DNA from: Atrichornis clamosus | Taxonomy: Eukaryota > Chordata > Aves > Passeriformes > Menuridae | Direction of reading: 5' to 3' | NCBI GenBank assembly: GCA_013400975.1 | Contig: WBMZ01010837.1 | Location: forward strand, 1-64,000 | DNA length: 64,000 nt | Shown here: piece after piece, positions 1 through 12,500 of the stretch | Position numbering within the stretch: position 1 is the stretch's first letter | Layout of the letters: each line of letters begins with the position of its first letter | Translations under genes and position numbers: made by a program | The notes under the pieces: generated by a model | What the model was told of the DNA's origin: nothing | Databases searched by the model: none | The model's input: only the letters and a program-made list of their open reading frames with translations

Positions 1-117
1 CCCGGCCCGGCCCGGTCCGGCCCTGCCCCGCAGCGGCGGCACCGGTGAGCGCGGCGGCAGTGGCGGAGAGCGCAGCGGTGTCGGTCCCGGTGCCGGTGCC
101 GGTGCCGGCTCCGGCTC
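1..117. repeat. GC-rich short tandem repeats in CpG island
   Basis: The first 20 bases are imperfect CCCGG repeats. At about 85-117 there are three tandem GGTGCC hexamers followed by two GGCTCC hexamers. Both are low-complexity tracts within the CpG island and are likely to vary in length between individuals. Confidence 0.6.
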
Positions 118-271
118 CACGCAGGGCGGTATAGCCGGGCCAACAGCCGGGGAGCGGTGCCCGGCGCGGAGTGCGCGGGAAGGAGCGGCCGGGGCGGTGC
201 TCGCCCCGGAGTGGAAGCGGCTTTCCAGCAAGTGCGGCGCTCCGCCGAGGCTTCTCTCGTGCTTTGACTAT

Positions 272-279
272 TATTTATA
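272..279 (-). promoter_or_regulatory. TATA-box-like sequence
   Basis: The minus strand reads TATAAATA, a full match to the TATA-box consensus. It sits in a perfect inverted repeat (GACTAT, 5-base spacer, ATAGTC at 266-282). The GC-rich leader begins about 25-30 bases downstream on the minus strand, the usual distance to a start site. Its position supports use as a promoter, but the sequence alone cannot prove it. Confidence 0.4.
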
Positions 280-544
280 GTCTTGTAAAGAAGCGCTGCT
301 AATGTGGGCACTTTAAAACAACTGTCTTGTCCTACCTTTCATCTTCAAAAGGGTTTTAAAGGCAGTCATTCAGATTTATTATTTTTTGTCCTGAAGGCAA
401 CTCGCACTCGAAACCTACTGCTACTAAACATCAACCCTGCAATATACATCCCCCCGTACGCTGTGAAAATGAAAGTTTTCAGCATTTTACAGAAATAGCG
501 CAGAGGACAAGGAAGACGGGTAGAGGAAAAGAAGACTGAACCTT

Positions 545-571
545 CCCTTCCCCCCTGTCCCCCCCCCCCCC
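545..571. repeat. C-tract (G-tract on minus strand)
   Basis: Runs of C3 (545-547), C6 (550-555) and C13 (559-571) are separated by two or three bases. The minus strand therefore carries enough closely spaced G-runs for a G-quadruplex. It lies roughly 270-300 bp upstream of the minus-strand TATA-like sequence. Confidence 0.7.
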
Positions 572-3500
572 GGAATGAGGCAAGTTTCTATTTACTTGTT
601 TTGAGGTGTGGTTTCGACGCAAAGCACATTTCCCCGTAGACACAGGACGGTGAGCTAAGCTCCCGCATGCTTCGCTGAAGGAGAAAAAGGAGGGACGTCG
701 TCCTTTCGTGCAACGCCGACCGAGTCACGTCGTGTGGGAAAAGTATAGCATGTAGTGGAGCCTTGGAAAAAAGCACAAACTTTCCACCTTTCTCCCGGCC
801 CTGTCAGCCTTGCGCTCTCGATTTGCAGGGAGAGAGTCAGTGACTCCAGAGAAGTGTTGACAACCTCCCCCTCCCCGCATTTATCCCCTATCATTTCCAG
901 ACGTTTAAAACGTTAAAAAGTGCATTTTTTTCTGGTCAACCTGTCACTCCTCCCCTTTGCCGCCCAGTCCACAGCGAGTAGGACGTCTCAGAACCTGCAT
1001 ACAGAGAGCTAATTACAGAACCAGGAAAGAGTTCAGCATAACATTTCTGCACACAAACTGTCTGTTTAGCAATATGTAGCCGCTTGATGCTTGTTGTCAC
1101 TAACGTGGATCTGGCTAGTCCCGTCAGCGTAGCACTTAAAGCCGTGCGGGCTTGTTTCCATCCCACACTAACACCTATTCCCATTTAGGCAATATGCAAC
1201 TTCACTGGCCTTTTCTGAAGACTCGTGGCTGGCACTTCTTTCCCCACTCAAGCCTAGGAACAGGTGTTTTAACCAACAGATTTTAAAATCATATCCTCTT
1301 TTTGTGTGAATGCCCTTCACATAACACTAGTTTAGGGTTAAACTTCAAACTACACTTTTTAAATGTCTGATTTACCCTGTGTCAACTCAGTTAGGCTTCA
1401 AATTGCATTTTTGACCATCTGATAGCACAAGTTTAATATAAACTGCTCTCTAACAGCTTTAAAAATGCGAAACTAGCAATACTACACTATGTTGTCTGGA
1501 AATTAATTCTTCTGGATCAGGCACAACATAGGGCTAGGCAGCATCTGATGTAGTGCCTATACTAGTAACTTTCAGACATTTGGGTAAATTGTATGGCTGT
1601 AGTAACTGAAATGTTTCTGAGACTTGCATACCTTGATTGCATGTTTTCCCTCCATCTCATTAAATGAACGATAAACAGATAATTAAAAATTTGTTTTGCT
1701 TTTTGTTTTGCTTTGTTTTATATATATACATTTACAAAGGGCCTGCTCCGGGAAATGCTTTGCCAGGTTAATTAGAATGGTATCACTGAGTAAAGCTCTG
1801 TGTAGACTTTAAATATTTTCAGAAGCATCTCTGATTGTGTTTTAATTATTTTAGAAAGGGTATAATTAGGTCTGAACTGCAGATAAATAAATCCAATCTC
1901 ATCACCATGTTTTTGTGCTAATGATGGGGTAGGTCTTAGAGTCTTTTGTCAAGCAACAATCAGTGGAATATTACTAAAGATTACATAATTTTTAAAGGGT
2001 AATTTTTTATTTTGACTTTTCTACAGTCACTAACAATTAAACAGGAAAGTCAGATTGACTCTTGTTCCTGCTCAGGTTCACTGCTTATCTGACCTATATA
2101 GTGCTGCACTGTTTAGCTTACAGATAGTCTAAATGCACTTTTAGATCCAGACAGAAAAATTATTTGATAGCCCATTTTAAGAACTCCGTTGTTACTAGAG
2201 TTTATACTTCTTTGAACAAATAATTTTTATTTACAAATTTAAAGTCAGTAATAAGCTGCCAACTAATGTCATCTCCTAAATTAAATTGAAATGAGAGTTC
2301 GTTCAGAATTAATCATCATGAAAAAATTAGTTTACAGCTATAATAATTTGGGAATGTTTCTGCTTCTTCATTGATTTTGCAGACAGAGTTAGAAGTGAGT
2401 TTACCCCTTAACAGATCAATTTGCAGCAGAAAACCGAGAAAGCTGTTTTCAACCCAGCACAGCCTTGTTAGTGCAAGTAAGACTTTAGGCGGACACATTT
2501 AGGAGTTATGGTAAGTGATCATTCCTCTGCAACTCAAGTCCCTGGGCATCTTACAAAAATGACAACTCAAGGTCTTTAATTACTGTCCTGCAGAGCAAAG
2601 AAAAGGAGAATAAAGCATTGATTGGTAAGCACCTAGAGCTAGGTATGTAAAAGACACCTTTCTGTGTTCATGGTCACTGGCAAGAGAAGTGCAACGCTCT
2701 GCGCTTGAAAGAGCATTACCAGGTTCAGGGGAAAAGGGTTAAACCTTCTGAAACTATGTAAATGCTGCAGGTTCTGAGCAGGCAAGGATCCAGGCTTTCT
2801 GAATGAATGTAGACTCAATTACTTTGAACTCTCTTGTTCTGTACATTCCTATTCGCTTAGTAGTGCTATGCCCATTAGGGGAGACAGGAGAAAACAAGAA
2901 CAAATGTCAAGTCCCAGGCAGTTGGGAGCCTGGCAGTGGAGGAGCAGAGCACTGCCTTGTGGGAGCGGGGTTGGGAGAGAAGGAGTTTGGCAGAGGGGCG
3001 CCAGGATGGAGACTCTCTGGCTCTCTGGCTTCCTAACTCCACCAGACATACCTCTTAGGGAGGGAACCTCTGTCCCACTGTCCTGCTGTAGGGCAGAGGA
3101 GTAGGGCAAGAGTTATGGGGGCCTGCATATGTGTTGTTTGGAGGGGCAGGGAAGGACTGGAAAGACCTGGCCAAGTTGTTTCATAATGATGAAGTGAGAG
3201 AAAACCAAGGACCTCAGCTGAATTAAGCCACGCTTGAAAGCCACAGGAAGACGTCTGACAATAATTTCAGGAGCTTTTAGCACATTCAGAGGCCTGTTCT
3301 GAGTCAGCAATTATCCACCTGATTTTTTCCCATAAATTTACTAGGGAAGTGGACATGAACTTTCTTCTTGCAAAATAGTAGTTGTCTGTACATTTGGCCA
3401 CTCATAGACTCCATCTCCCCAAGGAAAGAAATGGTTGCTCTTTTTACTTCTAGCTTTCAGAAGCGAGCCAGCACAATCCTTTTACTTTAAGAAAGTCATT

Positions 3501-4745
3501 GTTTTTCTCATTCTAACTTCCACTGAAGACAGGATTGCACCAGCCACGAGGTACCATCTTAACTCATGACAGGCTTTGCAAATGCCACTCGCGCTACATA
3601 ATCCAGCACCACCACACCGAGGAATGCAGCAGGGTGACTTTCTGTTAAAGCGAATGTGGGAAATCATGAAATGACAGTCTGTTCCTGCGTACCTTTATCT
3701 GTTCTCTTTCAGGATTAGCTTACAGAGATGTTCCCTTTGCTTATGAAAGGCAAGCCCGGTCTCCATTTTTCATTTCACTTAGCAGAAATACCGTGATAGA
3801 CCACATGGAGAAAAGGATATTCCTGCTGAAATAACAAATGACATTCCCTAATTATTTCAGCCTGGCATTTTGAGTAAAAACACATTTCATCTTGACTTCT
3901 TTCCCCTCTTAACATTTCAGTAGTCATCCCGATTCCCCTTTCTGCTCTGGTATGTAAAGCCTTCCAACCAGGAAAACACCTCTAGTTCCCCTTGGACAAG
4001 GCTTTGTTGTCAAGCATGTACAGAAAGTGACATTTTGTTTTGCCAACTCCCCTGTACACCCTAGAAGACACTTGTATCAAACATTCCCATTTCCAGTGGA
4101 GTTCCTCAGGCATTCTTTGCTGCACTGCTGGGAGTGAAGCGTGTATTTTCCTGAACTAGCTTGGCATTTTTGTTAATGGAATTGAATTGGCACATCACGT
4201 CAGGTAGAAATCTTCTCAACAGAGTGACTCCAGCATCAGAGAACTGCATTTGACAGTTTTTTAGATTATAAAGATAAAAAAACCCTGAAAAAAACCCGAT
4301 TCCTTTATCCTACAGGCCCAGGTAGAGTCATCATTGCAAAGCTTGGTACAGACTTTATATTTATAAAATATGCAAGGTTTTATTTTGCACACTTAAAAAT
4401 TAAGCAAACTTTTGTTAAAGTTATGTTTGAAGTTTGCTAGGATTACTAAAAGCATGCAGATGCAGTTGTACTTGTGGTTTGTTTTTTATCCTTTAGCTAA
4501 ACATATTTTTCTTCTACTGTAAGATGAGTAAGTTAAAATAGCAGTGAGGGTTTGTGACAACTAAATAAAGGTATGTAAACTTACCCACAAACAACCTTTG
4601 AAAAAGCTTTTTGCAGCAACAGGTAAAGATCTTACCATGTCTGCATTTTCTGTGTTTTGACCTGAGTCAGTCTGCACTGCATAAATCCTAATTACAGATT
4701 AATTATATAAATCTGTCTATGCAGAGGTCTGTTCAAGTATTTTCC

Positions 4746-4762
4746 CTCAAGTTTAACTTGAG
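4746..4762. promoter_or_regulatory. Perfect 17-bp palindrome, NKX2-like half-sites
   Basis: CTCAAGTTTAACTTGAG is a perfect inverted repeat with 8-bp arms around one central base. TCAAGT/ACTTGA is the core bound by NKX2-class homeodomain proteins, so the palindrome could bind a dimer. Function is not shown. Confidence 0.25.
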
Positions 4763-5249
4763 CATGTGTGTATACACTTGCATGCATCAGTCTGATTTGC
4801 TATTTATCAAGGCCAGTGCTGACTTGGCGGAACAGATGTTTCAAGATGGAAACTTCAACTGCTCATTACTTGAATTCTTGGATTAAGAATCATCAACCTG
4901 TCTGGAGGGAACAAGACATCTTACTCAGTTGCTGAACCCAATCTTTAGTTGGATTTTAAGGAGTCTTAGCTTTAGGTAAACAGCCTCATATTACTATGTT
5001 TCAGGTACATTTCAAGTATTTTCAGCCCATCTGAGAATCAAAAATCTTTTATTGTTACCGGTTTAATCTTTTTGACATCTATAGGCTCAATGTATCTCTG
5101 AACCGGAGGCTGTTTACTACAACAGGCCTTTTTTGAGAACAACAGGTCACTGACTCAGCTTTAGGAGATGAGTCTTTCCTGTATTTTCATCTGCTGTCAT
5201 GCAGCTGCTTGGCTCTGACTTGTTGCACGGTAGGGCCAGAAATGACAGC

Positions 5250-5270
5250 GACATGCTCCTTAAGCATGTC
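5250..5270. promoter_or_regulatory. Perfect inverted repeat resembling a p53-family site
   Basis: GACATGCT and AGCATGTC form perfect 8-bp arms around a 5-base spacer. Each arm holds the CATG core of a p53/p63 half-site, with one flanking mismatch per half-site if the spacer is taken as three bases. A second palindrome (CAGAT, GGAA, ATCTG) lies at 5297-5310, and TAATTA-type homeodomain cores surround both. Confidence 0.25.
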
Positions 5271-8200
5271 ATTTAATTATTTATGTGCTATTAGAGCAGA
5301 TGGAAATCTGTACACATGGGCTAATTAGACAAGATCTCTTAAAATGCGTACTTAGAAAATAACATTCACCATTTTTGGAAAGCTGATTTGCCCATCATTT
5401 GGAAGCTTGGTGGGAGGCACCACCATTCTTTACCCCACATCCCCTGTCCAACACGAAGGCTGCCTACTTTCAGAGAGTAAATGCTGTTGGCAATGCTTGT
5501 TAGCAATAGGTGGTCTTCGGCTGATGTTTTAACTGCTGGAATATACGAGACCAGCCCACATTTTTTCACTACTAAAGAAAGCATTTTTTGGCTCCAGAAT
5601 GTTTATCTGTTAACAAATGCTAACTGTAAAGCTGCCATAATTGTGTATTTTGGCTGAAATCTCCTGGTTAGAGAAATAACATAGTAGAGAGTGGTTTGGG
5701 TCTTGTGAAATACTGGTCTGCCAGGTGGGAGATGGAGCCTTTACAGGCTTGGACATGGCAGAGGGGATGGTCTGGCTGGACAAGCTAGGAGGGTATTAAA
5801 GCAGTGAGCTACTAGTGTAACAATCCCTAGGAGCATAATCAGGTCGGGCAATGAATGCTCATTTGAAACTAAATCCTGATGTTGAGAGCAAAAATAATTA
5901 AGGGATGTGGTCAGAAAAAAATCCTTTACCTCTTATGTTGTGTCCTTTCAAGTAGGGAAAGAAAGGATAAGCTCCTTAATCAACTGCCTATGAGGTGCAC
6001 AAAGAAGATCCCGGGGCCTTTAGATCCTAATATCTGCTGGGTACAGTGTGCTGCTCACTGTGACAGTGGGGGAGTGCAGAGGCCCCAACACACAGCTTTG
6101 GCTGTCCAGAGATGCTAACGACCCTGTGTGGTTATGTTCCCTGTGGGATCTGAGCTACCCCATTCAGAGAAGTGTGGAAACCTGAAATTCAGGGCGCCCT
6201 GTAGCTCTGCCCTTCGTGGTGAAGCAGGAGAGCTCGGGCTACGAGTGCTCATGTCTACCCAGTTCCTAAAGCTAAGCCATATCTGCACTCAAACTGCATC
6301 CAGGGGAGGCGAATTTTGCACTAGACAAAGCTAGGCTGAGTGAGGTGAGGACAGCCCTGAAAGTCCACAATCCCATGAAATCAAAACACCCCTTCCTGAA
6401 AGGAACGACCCGTTCTGCCTCTTTAGAGGGCGTTTTCTAAAGCAGTTATAATTATAGACACTCAACAGCTGGGAAAAGAACTAGTAACAGCAAATATAAC
6501 TTTGATGGCAGTGATTATGGAAAAATAACATGGAGTAAGAAAGATGCCTAAGAAGTCAATGACCCACATTGAAAAAAACATTTAAAAAAAGATCCATGAA
6601 ATATATTAAAACTCTAACAATTGTCTGCTTTTAGATAAATCATGTAGAATTGTTGATAAACAAGAAGAAAAACACATGCTAAATATTTCTGTGCTGCATT
6701 TGGGGATAGGAAATATACTTGTATCATATAATGACAAAATACTCTACATTTCAACAGTAATTCAAGAGTATATTAAAATAGCTACTGTTTATGGTCTTAG
6801 ATGAGTAACTGGATAACTTCACACGAAGAATTTTAAAAGAGATGGTCAGTGAGCTTTCAGGATTGATACTCAGTAATTGTTTGAATATTAGGCATGTTCC
6901 AGAATACAGTTAAGAAAGCTAGAGTTAGAACCAATACTTAGAAAATGTAAATTAAATTATGTAGGTAGTTATTAATTTGCACTGTGACATTAATTTGATC
7001 AGTTTAATGTGAACAGTCAGTATGAGAATTTATTAAAATAGAAAGAGAATATTATTTATGTCACTCAGTATATGCTGATGAAAAACAAGACTTTGTTGAA
7101 CTACCTTTGGATAAAGCTGGCCACAAAAGATAACAGAGTTTATGCAAAACACATTTTTGCAAAGTATATTGCTGGATTCAGCTCAGCATTTTTGACTAAA
7201 ACTCCTAATTGACAAGTCTCAACTTTTTTCAAATGGAATATTGCCAGGTTGGTGTATAAGGTCTCATGCAGAGGGACTGATTGGTTTTTAACAACAAGCT
7301 TTTTACCTTTTTAAAAGAAAATGTAAGAGTTGATCAACTTTATTGAGGCGAATAGGAGTCAGGAGTTTGAAAGGTGCTTCCCACGAAAACTTACAAAGGT
7401 GTGCTTGATTTTTCATCCCAGTCATTCCATAGAAATGGACTTGCAGTACACACGTACCATTTTGTGATGAGAATGTTTAAAATCATGATCATCAAAACCC
7501 CCAAAATCAGAGGATGCATTTGGACTCACTAGTGAAGCTAAAAAGTCAGCAGAGTGTCTGTTGTGTTTAGTGGCCATCACAAGCTGACCAATAAGAAAGA
7601 TGAATAAACCAAAGGCTACCAACCTCAGAGACTTCAGTCCTCCACTACAAGGAAGCTGACCAGCCTTGACAGAATGATAAAATGTGGCTGCACACGAGGC
7701 CTATCTCCTGTTCACTTGGGGGTTTACAGAGTTGGTGACAATATTAATCTTGCTGGATGAGGAGATTTCTAGTTGTGCAGTGTAATGAAAAGGCACAGCT
7801 GCATCCCCCTGCAAGGTGTCTATGTGCCTCATGATGAACTCATTCCATCAAGGAAGCAATTGCCTCCACATGGTTTGTTTAGTTTCATTTACTTTAGGTA
7901 AGGCATAGTCAGGAAGCAACTGATTTGCCAACACTGCAACAATCTAGAAATAAGATGATAGGTGATAAATGACAGTGTCTATCCATGATGACTCAAATGT
8001 CTGTTCACAATAGGGCTTTAGAAGTGACATACATCTATCAAAATTTATCCCTCTTCTCAAATAAGTCACATAAGAAGTCCATTAACAAAGAAGTCAAATC
8101 AAATGTTACAGAAGGCGAAATATCTAATGACATAGGACAGGATTGCATATCTCACCCTTGTTTTGCTAATTATATTATTCCAGGAGATGCAGATGCATGC

Positions 8201-9487
8201 AAAGTCCTTTAGAATGTTTGAGTTTCTCAGACATATATTAGTTAGTGATTATGGTAAATAATACTCAACACAGTTATACAGTTAACACTATGTTACTTCT
8301 TCCCCCTCATTATTTTTTGCCTTTGTGAAAATATTTAGAATCTGATTAACAGAAGTAAATTTTTCAGTGAGAAAAACATGAATCATTTTGTTAACATGTT
8401 GACACTCATAGCTTCAGCTTCAAGTGTCAGATTATTTTCTACAAAACATCCTGGAAAAGCATGCAACAGAATATTCAGCACAACATTCAATATGGCTTTA
8501 TTCTGCACCTAGTTTAAGGATATTAATTTATTTAGGTAATTAAGGATACTATTTTTCAAAATGAGACACTTAATTTGCAATCATATGTTACAACCAGCCT
8601 AGCTGGTTCCCACTTGCAATATACGCTTTTTCTAAAAGTTCTTCTTTTTCATAATTTGTTTTTGAAAATGCTTTTTGAATTACTAAAAGAAAAATGTTTT
8701 CAGAATAAGAGACCAATACAAAAATCTTTCTCCATTTTAATGATGCTTTGCTAATTTTATTTTTTTTTACTAGAGCAGCTCTAGATAAAAGTATTTATGT
8801 AATACGATGTTTACATTTGACCCATACGTCGTATTCTTGCTGGGTGACTTACTGGAAGTTTGGTGTATGCCTGCTGTGTTTTGGTATGGAAAACTGCAGT
8901 TCACGAATGTACAGCTCACTTCAAAGGCGCTAACCTGACCGGTTGGTAACATGCTAGGTTAAGCTACAGAGCACACTTACGCACAAACTCGTAAGTAATG
9001 TGGCAAGTTGGATGAGGCAAGACTTTAACAACATTTCTTAATCCCTGTGCTGCTTGTGAGATATAAATAAGATAAAGGAGAGGAAAAGTTGATTCAATCT
9101 TTTAACAAAACAAGGCTTCTTTCTCCCTAGATTGCATATTGATAACTTGGTAGAGTAACAAAATACAAAGCTCCTTTTAATGATTAGAAAACCTTGTTTC
9201 AATTCAAGAGTAGGGCCCAATGATTCATAAATCTGGCACACAGTACTGGATAAAAATCACCATAAGATGCTACACATTGCATGTAACATGGAAAAAAAAC
9301 TGTATTTTATTGCACAGGAGAAACAAACTGATATTAAAACAAGCATTTTGTCAGGAGCAGGATAAATATCTTGTTCTTCATTTTAAAGTGTTTAACCAGG
9401 CAGCACTACAGTTTTTCAAATTTTAAGTTTTGCGTTCAAATGTGACTTCACTGACAAATGAAAGAAGTGAAAGGGACAAAGAAATTA

Positions 9488-9549
9488 CCTCTTTTGCTTC
9501 ATGTTCATGTTTTCCTCTTGCTTCATATGCTTTCCTTTTGCTTCATGTG
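9488..9549. repeat. Short minisatellite, three imperfect units
   Basis: Three successive units, each containing CTTTTGCTTCAT or CTCTTGCTTCAT, repeat at spacings of roughly 20-26 bases. The units differ in internal length, so this is an old, imperfect tandem repeat. Confidence 0.6.
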
Positions 9550-12500
9550 AATAGAGCAGGTTGCAAATGCACAAACTGTCTTTCATCAATGCCATCTGCA
9601 TCCATCCCAGCTGTTTTAAATCTTACGCTAAAACAATTATTTGAAGGTAGTGAAATTCACCTATGAGATAATCAATCATAATAAGTTAGACCAGCTTGGT
9701 CCACTGTGTTCTATCAACAGAAGCATTTTGCAATGATCCATTGCAGCACTTCCAATCCAGGTGACGATATTTATAGCGTGAACCACTGGCAATAAGCTTT
9801 CCTGGTATCTAATTTAAGAATATCAAGACCAGCTCTATGTTCTTTATCCCAAGGACATTGTGGTACCATTAAACTAGTCTCATGTCAGGGTTTCTTTGAA
9901 AAATATCACACTGAGACACAGTATTATGCAATGCCCTCTTCCCTCTGCTCTGAATGCAGGAGTGAAAACAGTGCTCACAGAAAGCTAAGTAATAACCAAA
10001 TAGCCGAAGTTCTATGTTCACACTGATTTATACAATTTAAGGAATTCCCCTCCACAGTTACTTTGTTAAACATTAAAACATTGTATTTTAAAAACATCTA
10101 CCCTCCAAATACTATGGCCCTGAGTTGTTTTATTGGATTAAATGCTAACTGGCAACATACAACTGGAGAGTTCTAACCTTTGCAACATCAAGTGTTCAAG
10201 TAGTCATGGTATCCATACTCTCTAATATTTGCCAATGGTTCCTTACTATTTCATAAATTCAGGTGCTTAAGAATGGGATAAATAAAAACTAGAAAACTGA
10301 TATTTTTAAAGTAGACATCAGAAAACGAAGAAGGAAGAGGGATATATTAAATTCAGTACCCTATCAGTACTTTATGTAGTCTGTAGAAGGTGCCTCAAGC
10401 TAATAGATTGGAAACTCTGTTGTCTTGGCAGTTTCTTTACAAAGCTGAAGGGCTGAAGGTCACTCCTTTCTTCAGAAATGCCCTGATCGTCATCTTATCC
10501 AAAGTTAACTTCTATGAACACTCAAGAGCAATGATCAGATTAAATCCTATCAATCACCTGAGGAAAATGGTACATACTCAGTTTCCTATGGAGGCAGTAT
10601 AACAACTGTAGAGCACTGTTAAAACAATAGTCTTGCCAGGTTTGTTCAGTCTGAATTCCAGTTTTTGCTCCGTAAATAAATATTTTCTCAATAAATCCCT
10701 GTGCAGGATCACACTTGTTCCTATTCCAAACCCAACAGCTGGTGTTTCACAAGAGTGAAGCAATGTTAGTGCTGTCATCTCTCCGTGTAGAGTAGGACTT
10801 TGCACTGTCACGACCAGGACAAGCCGAGGTGATCCCTGAGGATGCCAGCATGTCTCTGCTTTTGGTACCTCCCGGGCTGAGCGACACCCAAACAGGGGAG
10901 CCTTACAGTTACGTCTCTATGTTTGCAGAAATTACATAGAACTGGTAAGAATATAGAACACAGAAAACCTCTTACGTGAAGGAATGACAACAAACATAGC
11001 TGAGAAGGTGGACCAGGTGATCCTGTTTCCAGAAACATCCAGTGGAGCTGGAAGCTTGCTTATTAAAGACACCGTGTATTTTTATGAAGACTAGGGCTGT
11101 CATCCAAATCAGTAAATATGGTGCACTCCACTGTTGGCCCATGGGGAGTTTGCACGTTTCTGTCATGAATCTGACAATTCTTGGAGCCAGTACAGCAGAT
11201 AAGACAAGCCCATGAAGATGCTGCAGTACAGTAACATATTTTAAAATAAACTGAATTTCAAGATACTATATTGGCATATAATTAATGACCAGAAACATCT
11301 TAAATATGGATGTTCACAGAAAAATATTTTGGTTTGTATTACAAATAATCAAACCCAAATAGTTTAACTTTTTATGTTAAAAATGTATATGCATTTATAC
11401 ATAGTATTTCAGTTTACAGCTACTAATAGTAATAGTGAATTATTAAAATTTCTTGATGTTACTGCAGCTGGAAATGTAAGGACTTTACATATTTTGTTTC
11501 TTTGTAATTTCACAGAGTTTAATGGATTGGAAATACTCTGTAGTTGTTTTTAAATCACTCAGCTATCTCAGAATTACTATCATGGTGTAAATCTATTTGA
11601 CAAAGGTTTCAGCCTGTACAGATTTGAAATGGTGCGTCAGAATGAAAAACCGCTATATTTCATAGGATTGGTTATTTGGTTTTCTTGGACGAGAGATCTA
11701 ATCAGCTCACTCAGGTTTCCCTAAGGGAGATTTCAGGCAGTCTCCATTGTGTAGGAGGGCACCCTGGCTGCGCACTGAGATTAGCCTGCAGAGATTTTAT
11801 GGGGTTGAGAAAGAAAGGTAAGCTCCCTCCTGCTGCTGGTAAACACTCTTATTGTTCTCCATTCCCTGCTGAATGGCACAAATGCAATTCCGCAACGTTA
11901 ATTACTGCAATAATGAAAGAAATTACACAAAATGACGAGGAATGTGCTAATTCAGTAAGACTCAAGTCATTGACATATTAGTCCCTTTACTGCTTGTTAT
12001 TACTTTCAGGCACGTACTCCTTTAGTCATAAATACTGAGTGGATTCTGGGGACTTAGTATTCAAATAATAAGTTAGTAAAATAAAGATTAATGTGCAAGA
12101 AGTGGTGCCTAATGATCTTTTAGGAACTGTCTGGTCGGTGCCTGAACACAGAACATCTCTGATGAAGTATCTGAAAAAAAGAACAAAGCCATCCTTGCAG
12201 GATTTGCAGGCTGCTTCCTTTTCAGTGTCTTAAAATGAAGACTCACTAGAATGTTATTTATGTGCTAACCAGGAAGGAAAAGGTGGCAAGTGAAGAGATT
12301 GCACCAATATATTGTTTTTTTCCCTTGCTTAGACTTCCCACAGTACCACAGAGATGAGTGATGCTAATTTTGTTGTGAATGTCGTACATGTAGCTCCACA
12401 TGACAACATGTGAATCTCTGTTTGCACGGCTCCACTGGCACTGGGAGCTGTGCGCTTGGAAACCACAGTCCTGTGAAACACAGAGTGACAAGTCTCCTGT

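Larger units (their letters stand above)
1..300 (-). promoter_or_regulatory. CpG island; probable promoter and 5' UTR of KLF5 (start of gene lies left of window)
   Basis: Positions 1-250 are extremely GC- and CpG-rich and contrast sharply with the AT-rich DNA that follows. There is a GC box (GGGGCGG near 190) and a second GGGCGG near 124. On the minus strand TATAAATA lies at 272-279, directly upstream of the GC-rich block, which suits transcription leftwards out of the window. No ATG-led coding exon is visible, so this would be promoter plus untranslated leader. In vertebrates KLF5 follows PIBF1 on the same strand, which fits a minus-strand gene beginning here; that identity is inferred from gene order only. 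A plus-strand splice-donor-like site at 45-50 leaves a divergent transcript possible. Confidence 0.45.

Noticed and set aside
7422..7622. Minus-strand frame with a hydrophobic start resembling a signal anchor
   Set aside because: 66 codons with no family resemblance, no splice partners and AT-rich intergenic context.
11676..11981. 101-codon plus-strand open frame in intergenic DNA
   Set aside because: Cys- and Leu-rich without any known motif; a chance open frame is expected in this length of DNA.
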